Of a DNA stretch of 35,663 nucleotides, positions 6,853-15,348 are shown in pieces. The notes under the pieces were generated by a model. That model searched no databases. It saw only the letters and a list, made by a program, of their open reading frames with translations, and was not told the origin of the DNA. The DNA lies in contig LFFH01000002.1 of NCBI GenBank assembly GCA_001510455.1, positions 1-35,663 of the forward strand. The letters are read 5' to 3'. This DNA is from Actinobacteria bacterium casp-actino8 (GTDB taxonomy: Bacteria; Actinomycetota; Acidimicrobiia; Acidimicrobiales; Ilumatobacteraceae). Within the stretch, counting starts at the first letter, position 1. Each line of letters starts with the position of its first letter. The position numbers were made by a program, and so were the translations under genes.

Positions 6853-7971
6853 TCAGGACGGCCCGGGTCGCGGCTCTCGCGGCAGACCCAGTAATCGCTC
6901 GCCGATGATGTTTCTCTGGACCTGGCTCGTGCCGCCGGCGATTCGACCACCTGGTGCCGAGAGCAAACCGAACGCATCGGGTCCGTCGATCGTCGCATCG
7001 ACACCGGCGATGTCGGCCCGCAGCATCGCCACGTCGAACATCATCTCGGTGATGCCGAGTTTCATGAGCGAGGCCGCCGTCGACGCGATCGGTCCCTGGC
7101 GCTGGGCCATCGCCTTGTAGGCCATTCCCTTCGAGAGGAGAGACGTCAGTTCCTGACGTTCCACCGTCGTGAGGTCGCGACCCTGAGCGAGTCGAGAGAT
7201 CGACTCGAGTCGTCGTTCGAGAGAGATGACGCTCGTTCCGATGTGCCCACGCTCCGACGTGAGAACCGCCATACCGACACCCCAGCCGCCGTGCAAGGGT
7301 CCGAGCAGAGCGTCGGCAGGAACTTCGACGTCGGTGAAGAAGACCTCGTCGAACTCGGACTCTCCGGTCATCTGCTTCAGTGGCCGGACGTCGATGCCGG
7401 GCAGACTCATGTCGAGCAGGAAGAAGGAAATGCCTTCGTGTTTGGGTGCGTCGGGATCGGTGCGCGCCATGAGGATGCCCCAGTTGCTGTAGCGGCCACC
7501 CGAGCACCACACCTTCTGTCCATTGACGATCCACCGGTCTCCGTCGAGTACGGCCCGCGTGCTGAGCGATCCGAGATCGCTGCCGGCTCCGGGTTCGCTG
7601 AACAGCTGACACCAGACGTGCTCGGCGCGCAGCGTCTTCTCGAGGTGGGTCGATCGGTGATCATCGGAGCCGAACTTCTGGATCGCGCCACCGGCGAGGA
7701 CGAGACCCACCATGTTGAACACTCCCGGCACACCAGCCAGGGCACATTCGTACAGCCACTGAGCCTGATGGGCCGGCGTGAGTCCGCGTCCACCGACGTC
7801 GGTGGGCCAGTGGATGCCGGCGTATCCCGAGGCGAACAGGTGCCGTTGCCATTCGAGTCCACGCTCGACGAGATCAGGAGGGCAAATCGCGCCGTAGTCG
7901 CGCGGTGCGAGGGACGCGTGGGCGGCCAACCATTCCCGTACCTCGCCGGCGAAGTCCTCGACGCTGATCAT
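6853..7971 (-). CDS. Acyl-CoA dehydrogenase (FadE-type), 372 residues
   Basis: From the ATG at 7971 this is a full-length acyl-CoA dehydrogenase that introduces the alpha-beta double bond in acyl-CoA using FAD. It shows the FAD/substrate signature CQLFSEPGAGSDL at 121-133, VNGQKVWCSGG near 149-159, and the C-terminal GGTSQVQRNIIGERLLG at 346-362. There is no Glu in the C-terminal YEGT position of medium-chain enzymes; Glu240 in LTSERG matches the helix-G catalytic Glu of isovaleryl- and long-chain-type enzymes. Genes for an SDR (10 bp away) and an acyl-CoA synthetase lie directly upstream on the same strand, so it probably oxidises the CoA thioester that the synthetase makes. Codons upstream of 7971 remain open but overlap the SDR. 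Confidence 0.94.
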   Translation of the reverse strand: MISVEDFAGEVREWLAAHASLAPRDYGAICPPDLVERGLEWQRHLFASGYAGIHWPTDVGGRGLTPAHQAQWLYECALAGVPGVFNMVGLVLAGGAIQKFGSDDHRSTHLEKTLRAEHVWCQLFSEPGAGSDLGSLSTRAVLDGDRWIVNGQKVWCSGGRYSNWGILMARTDPDAPKHEGISFFLLDMSLPGIDVRPLKQMTGESEFDEVFFTDVEVPADALLGPLHGGWGVGMAVLTSERGHIGTSVISLERRLESISRLAQGRDLTTVERQELTSLLSKGMAYKAMAQRQGPIASTAASLMKLGITEMMFDVAMLRADIAGVDATIDGPDAFGLLSAPGGRIAGGTSQVQRNIIGERLLGLPREPRPGPS

Positions 7972-7981
7972 CGTGACTCGA

Positions 7982-8875
7982 TCACTTGAAATGAGGCAGG
8001 AACATCGCTGTCTCTTCGCCGAGATTGTTCGGTGTCGCGTAGCCGCTCTGGTCCATGATCTGCTCCCAGTTCGACTGAACGTCTTCGGGAGAGAGATCGG
8101 CCTTGAAATAGCCCTGAGTCTCACCGATGAAGACATGAGCAACTCGGCCGCCGCCCACCGAGAACGTCTGACCGGAGACCGGGCAGTCATCGTGCGTGAG
8201 ATACGCGACGAGAGGTGAGACGAGACCGGGATCGAGTTTGTCGGCGAGAGCACCCATGATGTCCTCGGTCATGCGAGTGAGGGCGAGGGGAGCGATGGCG
8301 TTGGCCTTGATGTTGAAACGTGCTCCTTCGACCGCCAGTACCCGAGTGAAACCGACGAGTCCCATCTTGGCGGCGCCGTAGTTGGTCTGCCCGAAGTTGC
8401 CGAAGATGCCGGCGGCCGACGACGTCGACACGATGCGGCCGTATCCCTGCTCGCGCATCTTCACGAAGGCGGGCTTGGTGACGTGGAAAGCACCCTTCAG
8501 GTGCACGTCGAGAACCGGGTTCAAGAGATCGGGTTCCATGTTGTGGAACGCTTTGTCGCGCAGGATTCCTGCGTTGTTGACGACGATGTCGACTCGACCG
8601 AAAGCGTCGATCGCTGTCTTGACGATGGCTTCGCCGCCCTCGGGTGTGGCCACCGAATTGGTGTCGGCGACGGCCTCACCACCGAGACCCTTGATCTCGT
8701 CGACGACCTTCTGCGCCGCCGATGTGCTCGCTCCGGTTCCGTCGACGGATCCACCGAGATCGTTGATCACGACCAGCGCGCCGCGACTCGCCATGAGCAG
8801 CGCATGCTGTCGTCCGAGGCCACCACCGGCTCCGGTGATGATCGCTACTTTGCCGTCGTATCCGAGTGACGTCAT
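7982..8875 (-). CDS. SDR of the multifunctional-enzyme-2 (HSD17B4-like) type
   Basis: This 297-residue SDR has TGAGGGLG at 14-21, NNAGILRD at 100-107, and the Tyr166/Lys170 pair in TNYGAAK. The block INDLGGSVDGTG after the second strand and NNAGILRD are hallmarks of the dehydrogenase domain of peroxisomal multifunctional enzyme 2 (17beta-HSD4), which oxidises (3R)-hydroxyacyl-CoA. The extended C-terminus after GGGRVAHVFIGETQGY fits that group too. It is preceded by a good RBS (GGAG, 7 nt) and sits between acyl-CoA synthetase and acyl-CoA dehydrogenase genes, so a 3-hydroxyacyl-CoA dehydrogenase role is likely. It is paralogous to the SDR at 25737-26654. Confidence 0.93.
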   Translation of the reverse strand: MTSLGYDGKVAIITGAGGGLGRQHALLMASRGALVVINDLGGSVDGTGASTSAAQKVVDEIKGLGGEAVADTNSVATPEGGEAIVKTAIDAFGRVDIVVNNAGILRDKAFHNMEPDLLNPVLDVHLKGAFHVTKPAFVKMREQGYGRIVSTSSAAGIFGNFGQTNYGAAKMGLVGFTRVLAVEGARFNIKANAIAPLALTRMTEDIMGALADKLDPGLVSPLVAYLTHDDCPVSGQTFSVGGGRVAHVFIGETQGYFKADLSPEDVQSNWEQIMDQSGYATPNNLGEETAMFLPHFK

Positions 8876-8956
8876 GTCTGTCTCCGTGGTCGATCTCTTG
8901 CGAGGGGGTGATCCGCCGTTCAGCGGGCCGTCGTTCGATCGGACGGCATCGCGAAA

Positions 8957-10570
8957 CTACTCCAGGCTCGCGATGGCACGAGCAGTCAGAGCCTTGTAGT
9001 CGAGCTTTCCGTTTCCGGCTCGTTCCACACTCTCGACGAACAGGACGTGCTTGGGGGATTTGTACGCGGCTAGATGCCGTCGTACGTGCGCCACCAGTTC
9101 GCCCGGGTCGACGGTGAGGTCGGGGAGAAGTTCCACCAGAGCGGTGACCGCTTGGCCGAATCTCTCGTCAGGAACTCCCACGACCGCGGCGTCGGCCACG
9201 GTGTCGTGGGTCTTCAATGCCTCTTCCACCTCTTCGGGGTACACCTTCTCGCCACCAGTGTTGATGCATTGACTACCGCGCCCGAGAAGGTGCACGGTTC
9301 CGTCGGCATCGACACGTGCCCAGTCGCCGGGGATCGACCAACGAACCCCGTCGAACATCTGGAACGTTGCTGCGCTCTTCGCCTCGTCCTTGTAGTAGCC
9401 GATCGGTGTGTGTCCCTTGATCGCCACCCGACCGAGTTCGTCGGATCCGGGAACGATCTCCCGCCCGTCCTCGGTGAGGACCTTGGTGTTCGGTCCGAGC
9501 ATGAAACGGGCCGTGTCGGACGTCCCGTCGGCCGATGTGGTGTTCTGGGCCATTGCCACCGCCTCGGACGATCCGAGGGAGTCGATGATCACGAGGTTGG
9601 GTGCGTGGCGAAGCAGACCTTGTTTCGTCTCGGCCGAGAACATGACGCCGCTCGACACGATCACGCGCAGACTCGACAGATCCCAACGATCGGGTTCGGC
9701 ATCGAGGGCACGAAGGATCGGTTTGCCGAATGCATCGCCGACGAAGGACATCGTGTTGACGCGGCTGTCGCTGATCGTGTCGAGAAGTTCGATCGGATCG
9801 AAGTTGCGGCCCGCCAGGGTCACGATGCATCCGCCCACCATGAGATTGCTCATGGCGTTGAAGAGTCCGGTTCCGTGCATGAGTGGAGCTGCCGGAAGAT
9901 TCCGAGGACCGGGTTTGGCCGAACGTGAATCGAGAACGTCGGGATCGGGGTTCGGTGAGAGCGGTCGACGATTGCCGGCGTCGAGAGCAAGCATCAGGTC
10001 CTCCTGTCGCCACATCACCCCCTTCGGCATTCCGGTGGTGCCACCGGTGTAGATGAGAAGAAGGTCGTCCCCACTTCGTGGCCACGGTGCCACGGACGAA
10101 CGCGTGTCGCCGGCCGCCCTTTCGTAGTCGATGGCCCAGTCGGGACACGGAGTGGTTCCGTCGTCGACCCAGAGCCACGTACGGACTCGGGGGACCCTCG
10201 ACCGAACCTCGTCGACCTTGTCGGTGAACACACTGTGGAACACCACGGCGACGGCGTCGGAGTTGTCCCAGATGTAGGCCAGTTCGTCGACGGTGTAGCG
10301 GTAATTGGTGTTGACCGGAACGAGCCCGATCTTGAAGGCCGCAAAGACGCTCTCGAGGTACGTCGAATCGTTGTAGAGGTACTGAGCGACCTTGTCCTGG
10401 TGACGTGCTCCGGCGGCCAGGAGTGTGGCTGCCACGCCGTTGGCTCGTCGATCGAAGTCGGCCCACGTGTGTACCAGTCCCCGATGTTCCTGGGCCGGAG
10501 CGTCGGGAAGTCGTCGGGCGATGTGTTCCCACGCATCGGCGTAGTTCCAGGTGGTCGCTGTGCTCGTCAC
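8957..10570 (-). CDS. Acyl-CoA synthetase (FadD-type AMP-binding enzyme)
   Basis: This 537-residue adenylate-forming enzyme activates a carboxylic acid to its CoA thioester with ATP. It has the phosphate loop YTGGTTGMPKGV at 174-185, DSLGSSEAV as A5-like motif, GDWARVDADG as the A7 hinge region, GGEKVYPEEVEE as A8, and the A10 lysine in RAGNGKLDYK (Lys522). Length and motif set match FadD/long-chain or sterol-side-chain acyl-CoA ligases. The start is GTG at 10570 with no visible Shine-Dalgarno, only 32 bp from the divergent dehydrogenase start. It is the first gene of the minus-strand run down to about 4444, so it defines the entry step: activation of an incoming acid, then dehydrogenation and oxidation by the following genes. 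Confidence 0.95.
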   Translation of the reverse strand: MTSTATTWNYADAWEHIARRLPDAPAQEHRGLVHTWADFDRRANGVAATLLAAGARHQDKVAQYLYNDSTYLESVFAAFKIGLVPVNTNYRYTVDELAYIWDNSDAVAVVFHSVFTDKVDEVRSRVPRVRTWLWVDDGTTPCPDWAIDYERAAGDTRSSVAPWPRSGDDLLLIYTGGTTGMPKGVMWRQEDLMLALDAGNRRPLSPNPDPDVLDSRSAKPGPRNLPAAPLMHGTGLFNAMSNLMVGGCIVTLAGRNFDPIELLDTISDSRVNTMSFVGDAFGKPILRALDAEPDRWDLSSLRVIVSSGVMFSAETKQGLLRHAPNLVIIDSLGSSEAVAMAQNTTSADGTSDTARFMLGPNTKVLTEDGREIVPGSDELGRVAIKGHTPIGYYKDEAKSAATFQMFDGVRWSIPGDWARVDADGTVHLLGRGSQCINTGGEKVYPEEVEEALKTHDTVADAAVVGVPDERFGQAVTALVELLPDLTVDPGELVAHVRRHLAAYKSPKHVLFVESVERAGNGKLDYKALTARAIASLE

Positions 10571-10602
10571 GACGCTGATGGTATGCGTAAGGTCGCGAAT
10601 GT
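10571..10602. promoter_or_regulatory. 32-bp divergent control region
   Basis: Only 32 bp separate the divergent start codons of the acyl-CoA synthetase (GTG at 10570) and the acyl-CoA dehydrogenase (ATG at 10603). No Shine-Dalgarno is seen for either gene. Promoters must therefore overlap each other or the opposing gene, or give leaderless messages. GTATG occurs at 10581 and again at 10601. The TetR gene ending the plus-strand unit is the obvious candidate regulator; I could not define an operator palindrome. Confidence 0.4.
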
Positions 10603-11847
10603 ATGGACTTCCAGGTTCCTGGCCTCGACGATCCGCGTCGATTGGCGGTGCGGGAGTGGCTCGCTCGGAATCCGGATCCGACCGGCCGCCAACTCGCCGA
10701 AGCCGGCTACGTCGCGCCTCATTGGCCGGAACCCTTCGGTCTCGGGGCCGACCCGGTGCATCAGATCGTCATCGATGACGAACTAACGAAGGCTGGTGTG
10801 CGTCGCCCCTCCAATCCCATCGGTATCGGTTGGGGTGGTCCGACGATCCTGTACGCCGGAACCGACGAACAAAAGCAGAGGTACCTCGTCCCGATGCTGG
10901 CCGGCGAGGAGTTCTGGTGCCAGTTGTTCAGTGAACCGGGTAGCGGTAGTGACTTGGCGAATCTCGGGACGCGCGCAGTGCGCGACGGCGACGAGTACGT
11001 GGTGAACGGCCAGAAGATCTGGACGAGCGGCGCGCAGTACGCGAAGTTCGGCATTCTCATCGCCCGCACCGATACCGACGCACCGAAACATCGCGGCGTG
11101 TCGTACTTCATCTGCCCGATGGATCTGCCCGGTATCGAGATCCGGCCGATCACCGAGATGACAGGAGCCCAGACCTTCAACGAAGTGTTCTTCACCGACG
11201 TTCGGATCCCGGCCGAGAATCTCGTGGGCGAGGAGGGCGATGGATGGCGGTTGGCCAAGGTCACCCTCGGTAACGAGAGAGTGTCGCTGTCGAGCGGAGG
11301 AGTTCTCTGGGGCAGTGGGCCGACGGCGCTCGAGATGCTGGACGCAGTGCGAGACCACGGTCCGATCACCGATCCGGTGATGCGCCAGCGTTTGGCCGAC
11401 ATCTACATCGAACACGTGCTGCTCGACCTCATCCGCATGCGAACCCTCAGTGCTCGTATCAGAGGTGAGCAGCCCGGACCCGAGGCGAGCATTCGCAAGA
11501 TCCTCGCCGACGAGCACGGTCAGAACGTGATGGAACTGGCGCGAGACGTCCTGGGAGCGGCGGGCATGCTGCGGCAGACCCCGCGCCAGACGAACGGCGA
11601 AGGATCGAGTGGTGGGGCCATGTCGTTGCGAGGTGGCAACGGAGGTGGGGTCGGCCTGCGATCACTCGACCATCACGGTTGGTACGACGGCTACATGTTC
11701 GCTCGCGCCCTCACCATTGGCGGGGGTACGGGCGAGGTGCAACGTAACATCGTGGCGGAACGAGTGTTGGGGCTTCCACACGACGTCGACGTGCTTTCGG
11801 GGCAGACGTGGGCCGAGACTCAGAGGGTGAACGGGGGACGAGCGTGA
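10603..11847 (+). CDS. Acyl-CoA dehydrogenase (FadE-type), 414 residues with Gly-rich insertion
   Basis: This is a full acyl-CoA dehydrogenase: CQLFSEPGSGSDL at 106-118, VNGQKIWTSGAQYAKFGILIA near 134-154, NEVFFTDVRIP at 193-203 and GGGTGEVQRNIVAERVLG at 373-390. Glu225 in TLGNER is placed like the helix-G catalytic base of isovaleryl-/long-chain-type enzymes. A Gly/Ser-rich insertion of about 28 residues (332-360) precedes the C-terminal helices and is absent from the paralogue at 6853-7971. The N-terminus is somewhat short (PRRLAVREWLARNPDPTG). It is divergent from the acyl-CoA synthetase and overlaps the TetR gene by 4 bp (GTGA), so its product probably acts on the same acyl-CoA pool. Paired FadE genes can form heterotetramers in mycobacteria; whether these two do is unknown. 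Confidence 0.94.
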   Translation: MDFQVPGLDDPRRLAVREWLARNPDPTGRQLAEAGYVAPHWPEPFGLGADPVHQIVIDDELTKAGVRRPSNPIGIGWGGPTILYAGTDEQKQRYLVPMLAGEEFWCQLFSEPGSGSDLANLGTRAVRDGDEYVVNGQKIWTSGAQYAKFGILIARTDTDAPKHRGVSYFICPMDLPGIEIRPITEMTGAQTFNEVFFTDVRIPAENLVGEEGDGWRLAKVTLGNERVSLSSGGVLWGSGPTALEMLDAVRDHGPITDPVMRQRLADIYIEHVLLDLIRMRTLSARIRGEQPGPEASIRKILADEHGQNVMELARDVLGAAGMLRQTPRQTNGEGSSGGAMSLRGGNGGGVGLRSLDHHGWYDGYMFARALTIGGGTGEVQRNIVAERVLGLPHDVDVLSGQTWAETQRVNGGRA

Positions 11848-12464
11848 AACGGATTCAGAAGCGTCTGGCGACCGAACCGCATCCCACCAAGGTGGCGCTG
11901 CTCGAAGTGGTGAAGGAAATGATCGGCGAGTTCGGCGCCGACGGTTTCACCGTCGAGATGGTGTTGGCCGAGTCAGGAATCTCCCGCGGTTCGCTGTACC
12001 ACCATTTCGAGGATTTTCCCGATCTGGTCGAGGAGGCTCTGCTCGACATCAATCGCACCAACGTTGTCACCAGTATCGAATTGGTCCGACACGAGTTGGC
12101 CGGAGTCCGAACGAAGGACGAGTTCCTCGATGCTGTCGGACGTGTCACTCGGGCTCTTCATTCCCCGGAGCGTTTCAAGGCTCGTGTCGATCGGGTTCGG
12201 ATGTTGGCGGTCTGTGGCAACGATGAACGATTTCGCAAGCGATTCGGCGACACTCAGGCCGAGGTGATCATGGCGTTCGCCGACGTGATCGCCGACGCCC
12301 AAGCACGTGGTGTCGTGCGCGCCGACTTCGATCCGAAGGTCTTGGCCACTTTCATGAGTGCGTACACCACAGGTGTGATTCTGAACGACGTCTCGTCCGA
12401 TCCGGTGTCGTACGACGACTGGAACGCACTGGTGGCCGATGTGATCGAGAGATTCGTCTCCTGA
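11844..12464 (+). CDS. TetR-family transcriptional regulator
   Basis: From the GTG at 11844 this encodes 206 residues; that GTG overlaps the dehydrogenase stop (GTGA), which makes it the preferred start over an in-frame ATG at 11808. The N-terminal DNA-binding domain contains VALLEVVKEMIGEFGADGFTVEMVL, then the helix-turn-helix AESGISRGSLYHHFEDFPDLVEEAL typical of TetR. The C-terminal ligand-binding domain is helical with no recognised signature. Its overlap with an acyl-CoA dehydrogenase gene suggests it senses an acyl-CoA or fatty acid and represses the divergent acyl-CoA operons, as FadR/KstR-type TetR proteins do. The ligand and operator are inference. Confidence 0.93.
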   Translation: MKRIQKRLATEPHPTKVALLEVVKEMIGEFGADGFTVEMVLAESGISRGSLYHHFEDFPDLVEEALLDINRTNVVTSIELVRHELAGVRTKDEFLDAVGRVTRALHSPERFKARVDRVRMLAVCGNDERFRKRFGDTQAEVIMAFADVIADAQARGVVRADFDPKVLATFMSAYTTGVILNDVSSDPVSYDDWNALVADVIERFVS

Positions 12465-12524
12465 CATCGGTTTCCTGAGTCACAAGGTCGGGATTCGGCG
12501 ATCACGCAGGACTTTTCTCCCGCC

Positions 12525-12530
12525 TATAGG
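12525..12530 (+). promoter_or_regulatory. Possible -10 element for the metal ABC operon
   Basis: TATAGG (12525-12530) lies 15 bp before the ATG at 12546, in the 81-bp gap after tetR. If used, the message would start around 12537 with a very short leader, which favours the ATG at 12546 over the upstream in-frame GTG at 12531. No -35 match and no Zur- or MntR-like palindrome were found. Confidence 0.3.
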
Positions 12531-12545
12531 GTGCGAGATGTGACC

Positions 12546-13598
12546 ATGACATCTGTCCCCTCTCGTGCTCTCGGGGTCTCGCTCGCGCTGTTCGCTGCAG
12601 CCTGCGGATCCGATGACACGGCCTCCGAGACCGCTTCCGATACGACGTCGCTCGAGCCCTGCCCCCTTCCGTCGGCGATCGAAGGTGGTCCACTCGTCGT
12701 CGCCACCACGGTGGCCCCGATCACCAGCATCGTGGCCACCGTTGCTTCGGGTACACCGACCGTGATCACGGGTGTCGTTCCCGAGGGAACCAACAGTCAT
12801 ACCTTCGAACCGCCGCCGAGTGTGGCGGCCACGCTCGAGGACGCTGACGTGGTGTTCATCAACGGACTGATGTTGGAAGAGCCCACCAAGGAGCTGGCTC
12901 GGGCCAATCAACGTTCCGGTTCGGTGATCTGTGAACTCGGAACGGCGATCCTCCCCGAGTCGGACTACATCTTCGACTTCTCCTTTCCACGCGAGGGCGG
13001 CAAGCCGAATCCTCACCTCTGGACCAATCCGCCGATGGCGATCGCTTACGCCGAGCTGACTCGAGACGTCTTGAGTTCTGCCGATCCGGCGAATGCGTCG
13101 ACCTACTCCTCGAACTTCGATGCATTCCGTTCGAAGGTCGACGACTTGAGTGATGCCGTTCGGACGGCATCGGAAACTCTCGATCCGGCGCAGCGACAGT
13201 TGCTCACCTATCACGATGCCTACGCGTACTTCGCCGAGGAGTACGGCTGGACAGTGATCGGTGCGATTCAGCCGTCGTCGTTCGACGAGCCCACCCCTCG
13301 TGACGTGGCCGATCTCATCGATCAGGTTCGTGAGGCCGGGGTCCCGGCCGTTTTCGGTAGTGAAGTCTTCCCGTCCGACGTCCTCGAACAGATCGGCAAC
13401 GAAACCGGGGTGAGATACGTCGACGTGTTGAGAGACGACGACCTCCTCGGTGAGCCCGGTGACGCCGAGCACTCCTGGCTCGGCCTCATGAGGTTCAACT
13501 ACGTGACGATGGTCGAAGCTCTCGGAGGGGATGCGACGGCTCTGAAGTCGATCGACGTCTCCGACGTCGGGCCCGACACGGCGGTCTACCCGCAGTGA
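12546..13598 (+). CDS. Metal-binding lipoprotein of ZnuA/MntC-type ABC importer
   Basis: This encodes 350 residues from the ATG at 12546. The signal peptide ALGVSLALFAAACGSDD ends in Cys20 of a slightly atypical lipobox, followed by an acidic/Ser/Thr linker, so the protein is a lipid-anchored cluster A-I solute-binding protein. Metal ligands expected for the family are His85 (GTNSHTFEPPPS), His157 (NPHLWTNP), His223 (TYHDAYAYFAEEYG) and an Asp late in the chain (near VDVLRDDD). A His at the third position is the ZnuA pattern, whereas Mn proteins such as PsaA carry Glu, so zinc is more likely than manganese. The usual ZnuA His-rich loop is absent. The ATPase gene overlaps its stop by 4 bp (GTGA). 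Confidence 0.93.
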   Translation: MTSVPSRALGVSLALFAAACGSDDTASETASDTTSLEPCPLPSAIEGGPLVVATTVAPITSIVATVASGTPTVITGVVPEGTNSHTFEPPPSVAATLEDADVVFINGLMLEEPTKELARANQRSGSVICELGTAILPESDYIFDFSFPREGGKPNPHLWTNPPMAIAYAELTRDVLSSADPANASTYSSNFDAFRSKVDDLSDAVRTASETLDPAQRQLLTYHDAYAYFAEEYGWTVIGAIQPSSFDEPTPRDVADLIDQVREAGVPAVFGSEVFPSDVLEQIGNETGVRYVDVLRDDDLLGEPGDAEHSWLGLMRFNYVTMVEALGGDATALKSIDVSDVGPDTAVYPQ

Positions 13599-14416
13599 GT
13601 TCGTCGCCGACGCCGCGAGTCGCGGTCGAGCCGCTCGTGGTATTCGAGCACGTCTCGTGTTCCTACGGTGATGCACCGGTCGTCGAGAACGTCGACTTCG
13701 CGGTGAAGCCCGGGGAATTCGTCGGAGTCGTCGGCCCGTCCGGTTCGGGAAAGACCACCGTGTTACGAGCCCTTCTCGGGTCGGTGAAGCCGGTCCACGG
13801 TTCGGTCCGTCGGCGTCACGGACTGCGACTGTCGTACGTTCCTCAGCTCGAGACCGTGGACTGGAACTTTCCGGTGACCGTGCGCGAGGTGGTGGCCATG
13901 AGTCGGCCCACGCGTTCGTGGTGGCCCCGCATGTCGCAGGTCGAGAGAACGGAGATCGACGACGTACTCACGCGTCTCGGGCTCGAAGGTCTCGGGAATC
14001 GACACATTCGTGAATTGTCGGGTGGCCAGCAGCAGCGCGTCTTCCTCGCTCGTGCACTTCTTCAGGACCCCGATCTGCTCGTGCTCGACGAGCCGACCGC
14101 CGGAGTCGACGTACGAACCCGTCACGAGGTTCTCCACGTTCTCGCGGACCTGAACGAGGGTTCGTCGGGCTCTCGACCGATGGCGATCGTTCTCACGACG
14201 CACGATCTCAACGGCCTGGCTGCGCACCTCCCGCGGCTCATCTGCTTCAACCGAACCGTGGTGGCCGACGGCTCACCCGATGAAGTGTTGCGTCCCTACT
14301 TCCTCGAACGCACCTACGGCGCTCCGATGGAGGTGTTGCATCACGGTGGGATGCCGGTCGTCGTGGAGCACGGCAACGACGAACTGCGCGAGCGCATGTC
14401 CCGTCGCGGCGCCTAG
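13595..14416 (+). CDS. Metal ABC transporter ATPase (ZnuC/MntB-like)
   Basis: This 273-residue nucleotide-binding subunit has the Walker A GPSGSGKTT at 47-55, Q-loop near VPQLETVDW, signature LSGGQQQR at 141-148, Walker B LLVLDEP at 161-167 and the switch His in TTHDLNG. The VDWNFPVTV segment after the Q-loop is typical of Zn/Mn/Fe importer ATPases, where it contacts the permease. The GTG start overlaps the stop of the substrate-binding protein, and the permease follows after 7 bp, so all three subunits should be made in balance. It hydrolyses ATP to drive metal uptake through the permease encoded at 14424-15287. Confidence 0.95.
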   Translation: MSSSPTPRVAVEPLVVFEHVSCSYGDAPVVENVDFAVKPGEFVGVVGPSGSGKTTVLRALLGSVKPVHGSVRRRHGLRLSYVPQLETVDWNFPVTVREVVAMSRPTRSWWPRMSQVERTEIDDVLTRLGLEGLGNRHIRELSGGQQQRVFLARALLQDPDLLVLDEPTAGVDVRTRHEVLHVLADLNEGSSGSRPMAIVLTTHDLNGLAAHLPRLICFNRTVVADGSPDEVLRPYFLERTYGAPMEVLHHGGMPVVVEHGNDELRERMSRRGA

Positions 14417-14423
14417 GAGTCAC

Positions 14424-15287
14424 GTGTTCGCCTTCGACGCCACCGAACCATTTCAGTACGAGTTCTTCCGTAATGGTCTCGTCATCGCTGGAATGGCCGG
14501 AGCACTCTGCGGTCTGATCGGGGTCTTCGTCGTCCTGCGCAACATGAGCTACATCGGACACGGACTCAGTCACGCAGTGTTCGGTGGCGCAGCTCTTGCG
14601 GCGGTACTCGAATTCAACTACTTCGTCGGTGCCGGTCTGTGGGGACTGTTGTCCGGATTCATGATCGGCCGCGTGTCTCGGCGTCGCATCATCGGTGCCG
14701 ACGCCGCCATCGGCGTGGTGACCACGGCATCGTTCGCCCTCGGACTGGCATTGCAGGCTCGCTACGGACAGGCGGGGCGAAGCATCGATGCGGTGTTGTT
14801 CGGCAACGTTCTCGGTGTCTTCCCATCCGACATCGCAGCGGTGGCCGGGGTCGCCGTGGCGAGCGTGATCGTGGTCGTCCTCCTGTATCGGCGGCTGCTG
14901 TTCTCGACTTTCGACCCCGAAGTGGCGGGCGTGAGCGGGGTGAACGTTCCGGCCATGGAAGCAACCTTGATGTTGCTGTTGTCGGCGACGATTCTCGTGA
15001 CCGTCCGGGTGATCGGCGTGTTGTTGATCTCGGCCTTACTCGTGTTGCCGGCCGCCACCTCAAGAATGATGACCAATTCGTTCGGGCGCATGCTCTGGTT
15101 GTCGCCGGTTCTCGGGGCGTCGTTCGGTCTGGTCGGTATGTATGCCAGTTGGTACGCCGATGTTCCGAGCGGAGCGGTGATCATCTTGGCCGGTACGGCC
15201 GCTTTCGCCGTGGTGTACGCCGTGGTGGGGGTTCGGGGGCGTCTGCGCATGGCCGGCCTGAGTGGTGCCCACGCCCACGCCGCCTGA
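14424..15287 (+). CDS. Metal ABC transporter permease (ZnuB/MntC-type)
   Basis: From a GTG at 14424 behind AGGAG (4-5 nt spacing) this encodes 287 residues, beginning FAFDATEPFQYEFFRNGLVIAG after the start. It has about eight or nine hydrophobic helices and the typical ABC-3 features: the first helix followed by GIFV-like GVFVVLRNMSYIGHGLSHAVFGG, and a late LLISALLVLPAATSRM block. The C-terminus ends in HAHAA, which could add weak metal affinity but may be chance. The frame remains open upstream into the ATPase gene, but the RBS supports 14424. It forms the channel of the importer with the two preceding gene products. Confidence 0.94.
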   Translation: MFAFDATEPFQYEFFRNGLVIAGMAGALCGLIGVFVVLRNMSYIGHGLSHAVFGGAALAAVLEFNYFVGAGLWGLLSGFMIGRVSRRRIIGADAAIGVVTTASFALGLALQARYGQAGRSIDAVLFGNVLGVFPSDIAAVAGVAVASVIVVVLLYRRLLFSTFDPEVAGVSGVNVPAMEATLMLLLSATILVTVRVIGVLLISALLVLPAATSRMMTNSFGRMLWLSPVLGASFGLVGMYASWYADVPSGAVIILAGTAAFAVVYAVVGVRGRLRMAGLSGAHAHAA

Positions 15288-15348
15288 CCCACCGCTTCGC
15301 CCGCTACCTGCCGCCCCTCGATTTCCACCCGGTTCCCACCGTTCAAAA

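Noticed and set aside
8927..8947. GCCGTC...GACGGC hairpin between the acyl-CoA synthetase and SDR genes
   Set aside because: The stem is only 6 bp with a 9-nt loop, has no T-tract, and lies between two genes that are probably co-transcribed; likely chance in GC-rich DNA.
10603..11847. Possible inactive acyl-CoA dehydrogenase because the C-terminal YEGT glutamate is missing
   Set aside because: A Glu at the helix-G position (Glu225) is present as in isovaleryl-/long-chain-type enzymes, so loss of activity is not implied.
12480..13676. A 398-codon minus-strand frame opposite the metal-binding lipoprotein gene
   Set aside because: No domain or signal is recognisable and composition is Arg/His/Gly-rich, whereas the plus strand encodes a complete ZnuA-type protein.
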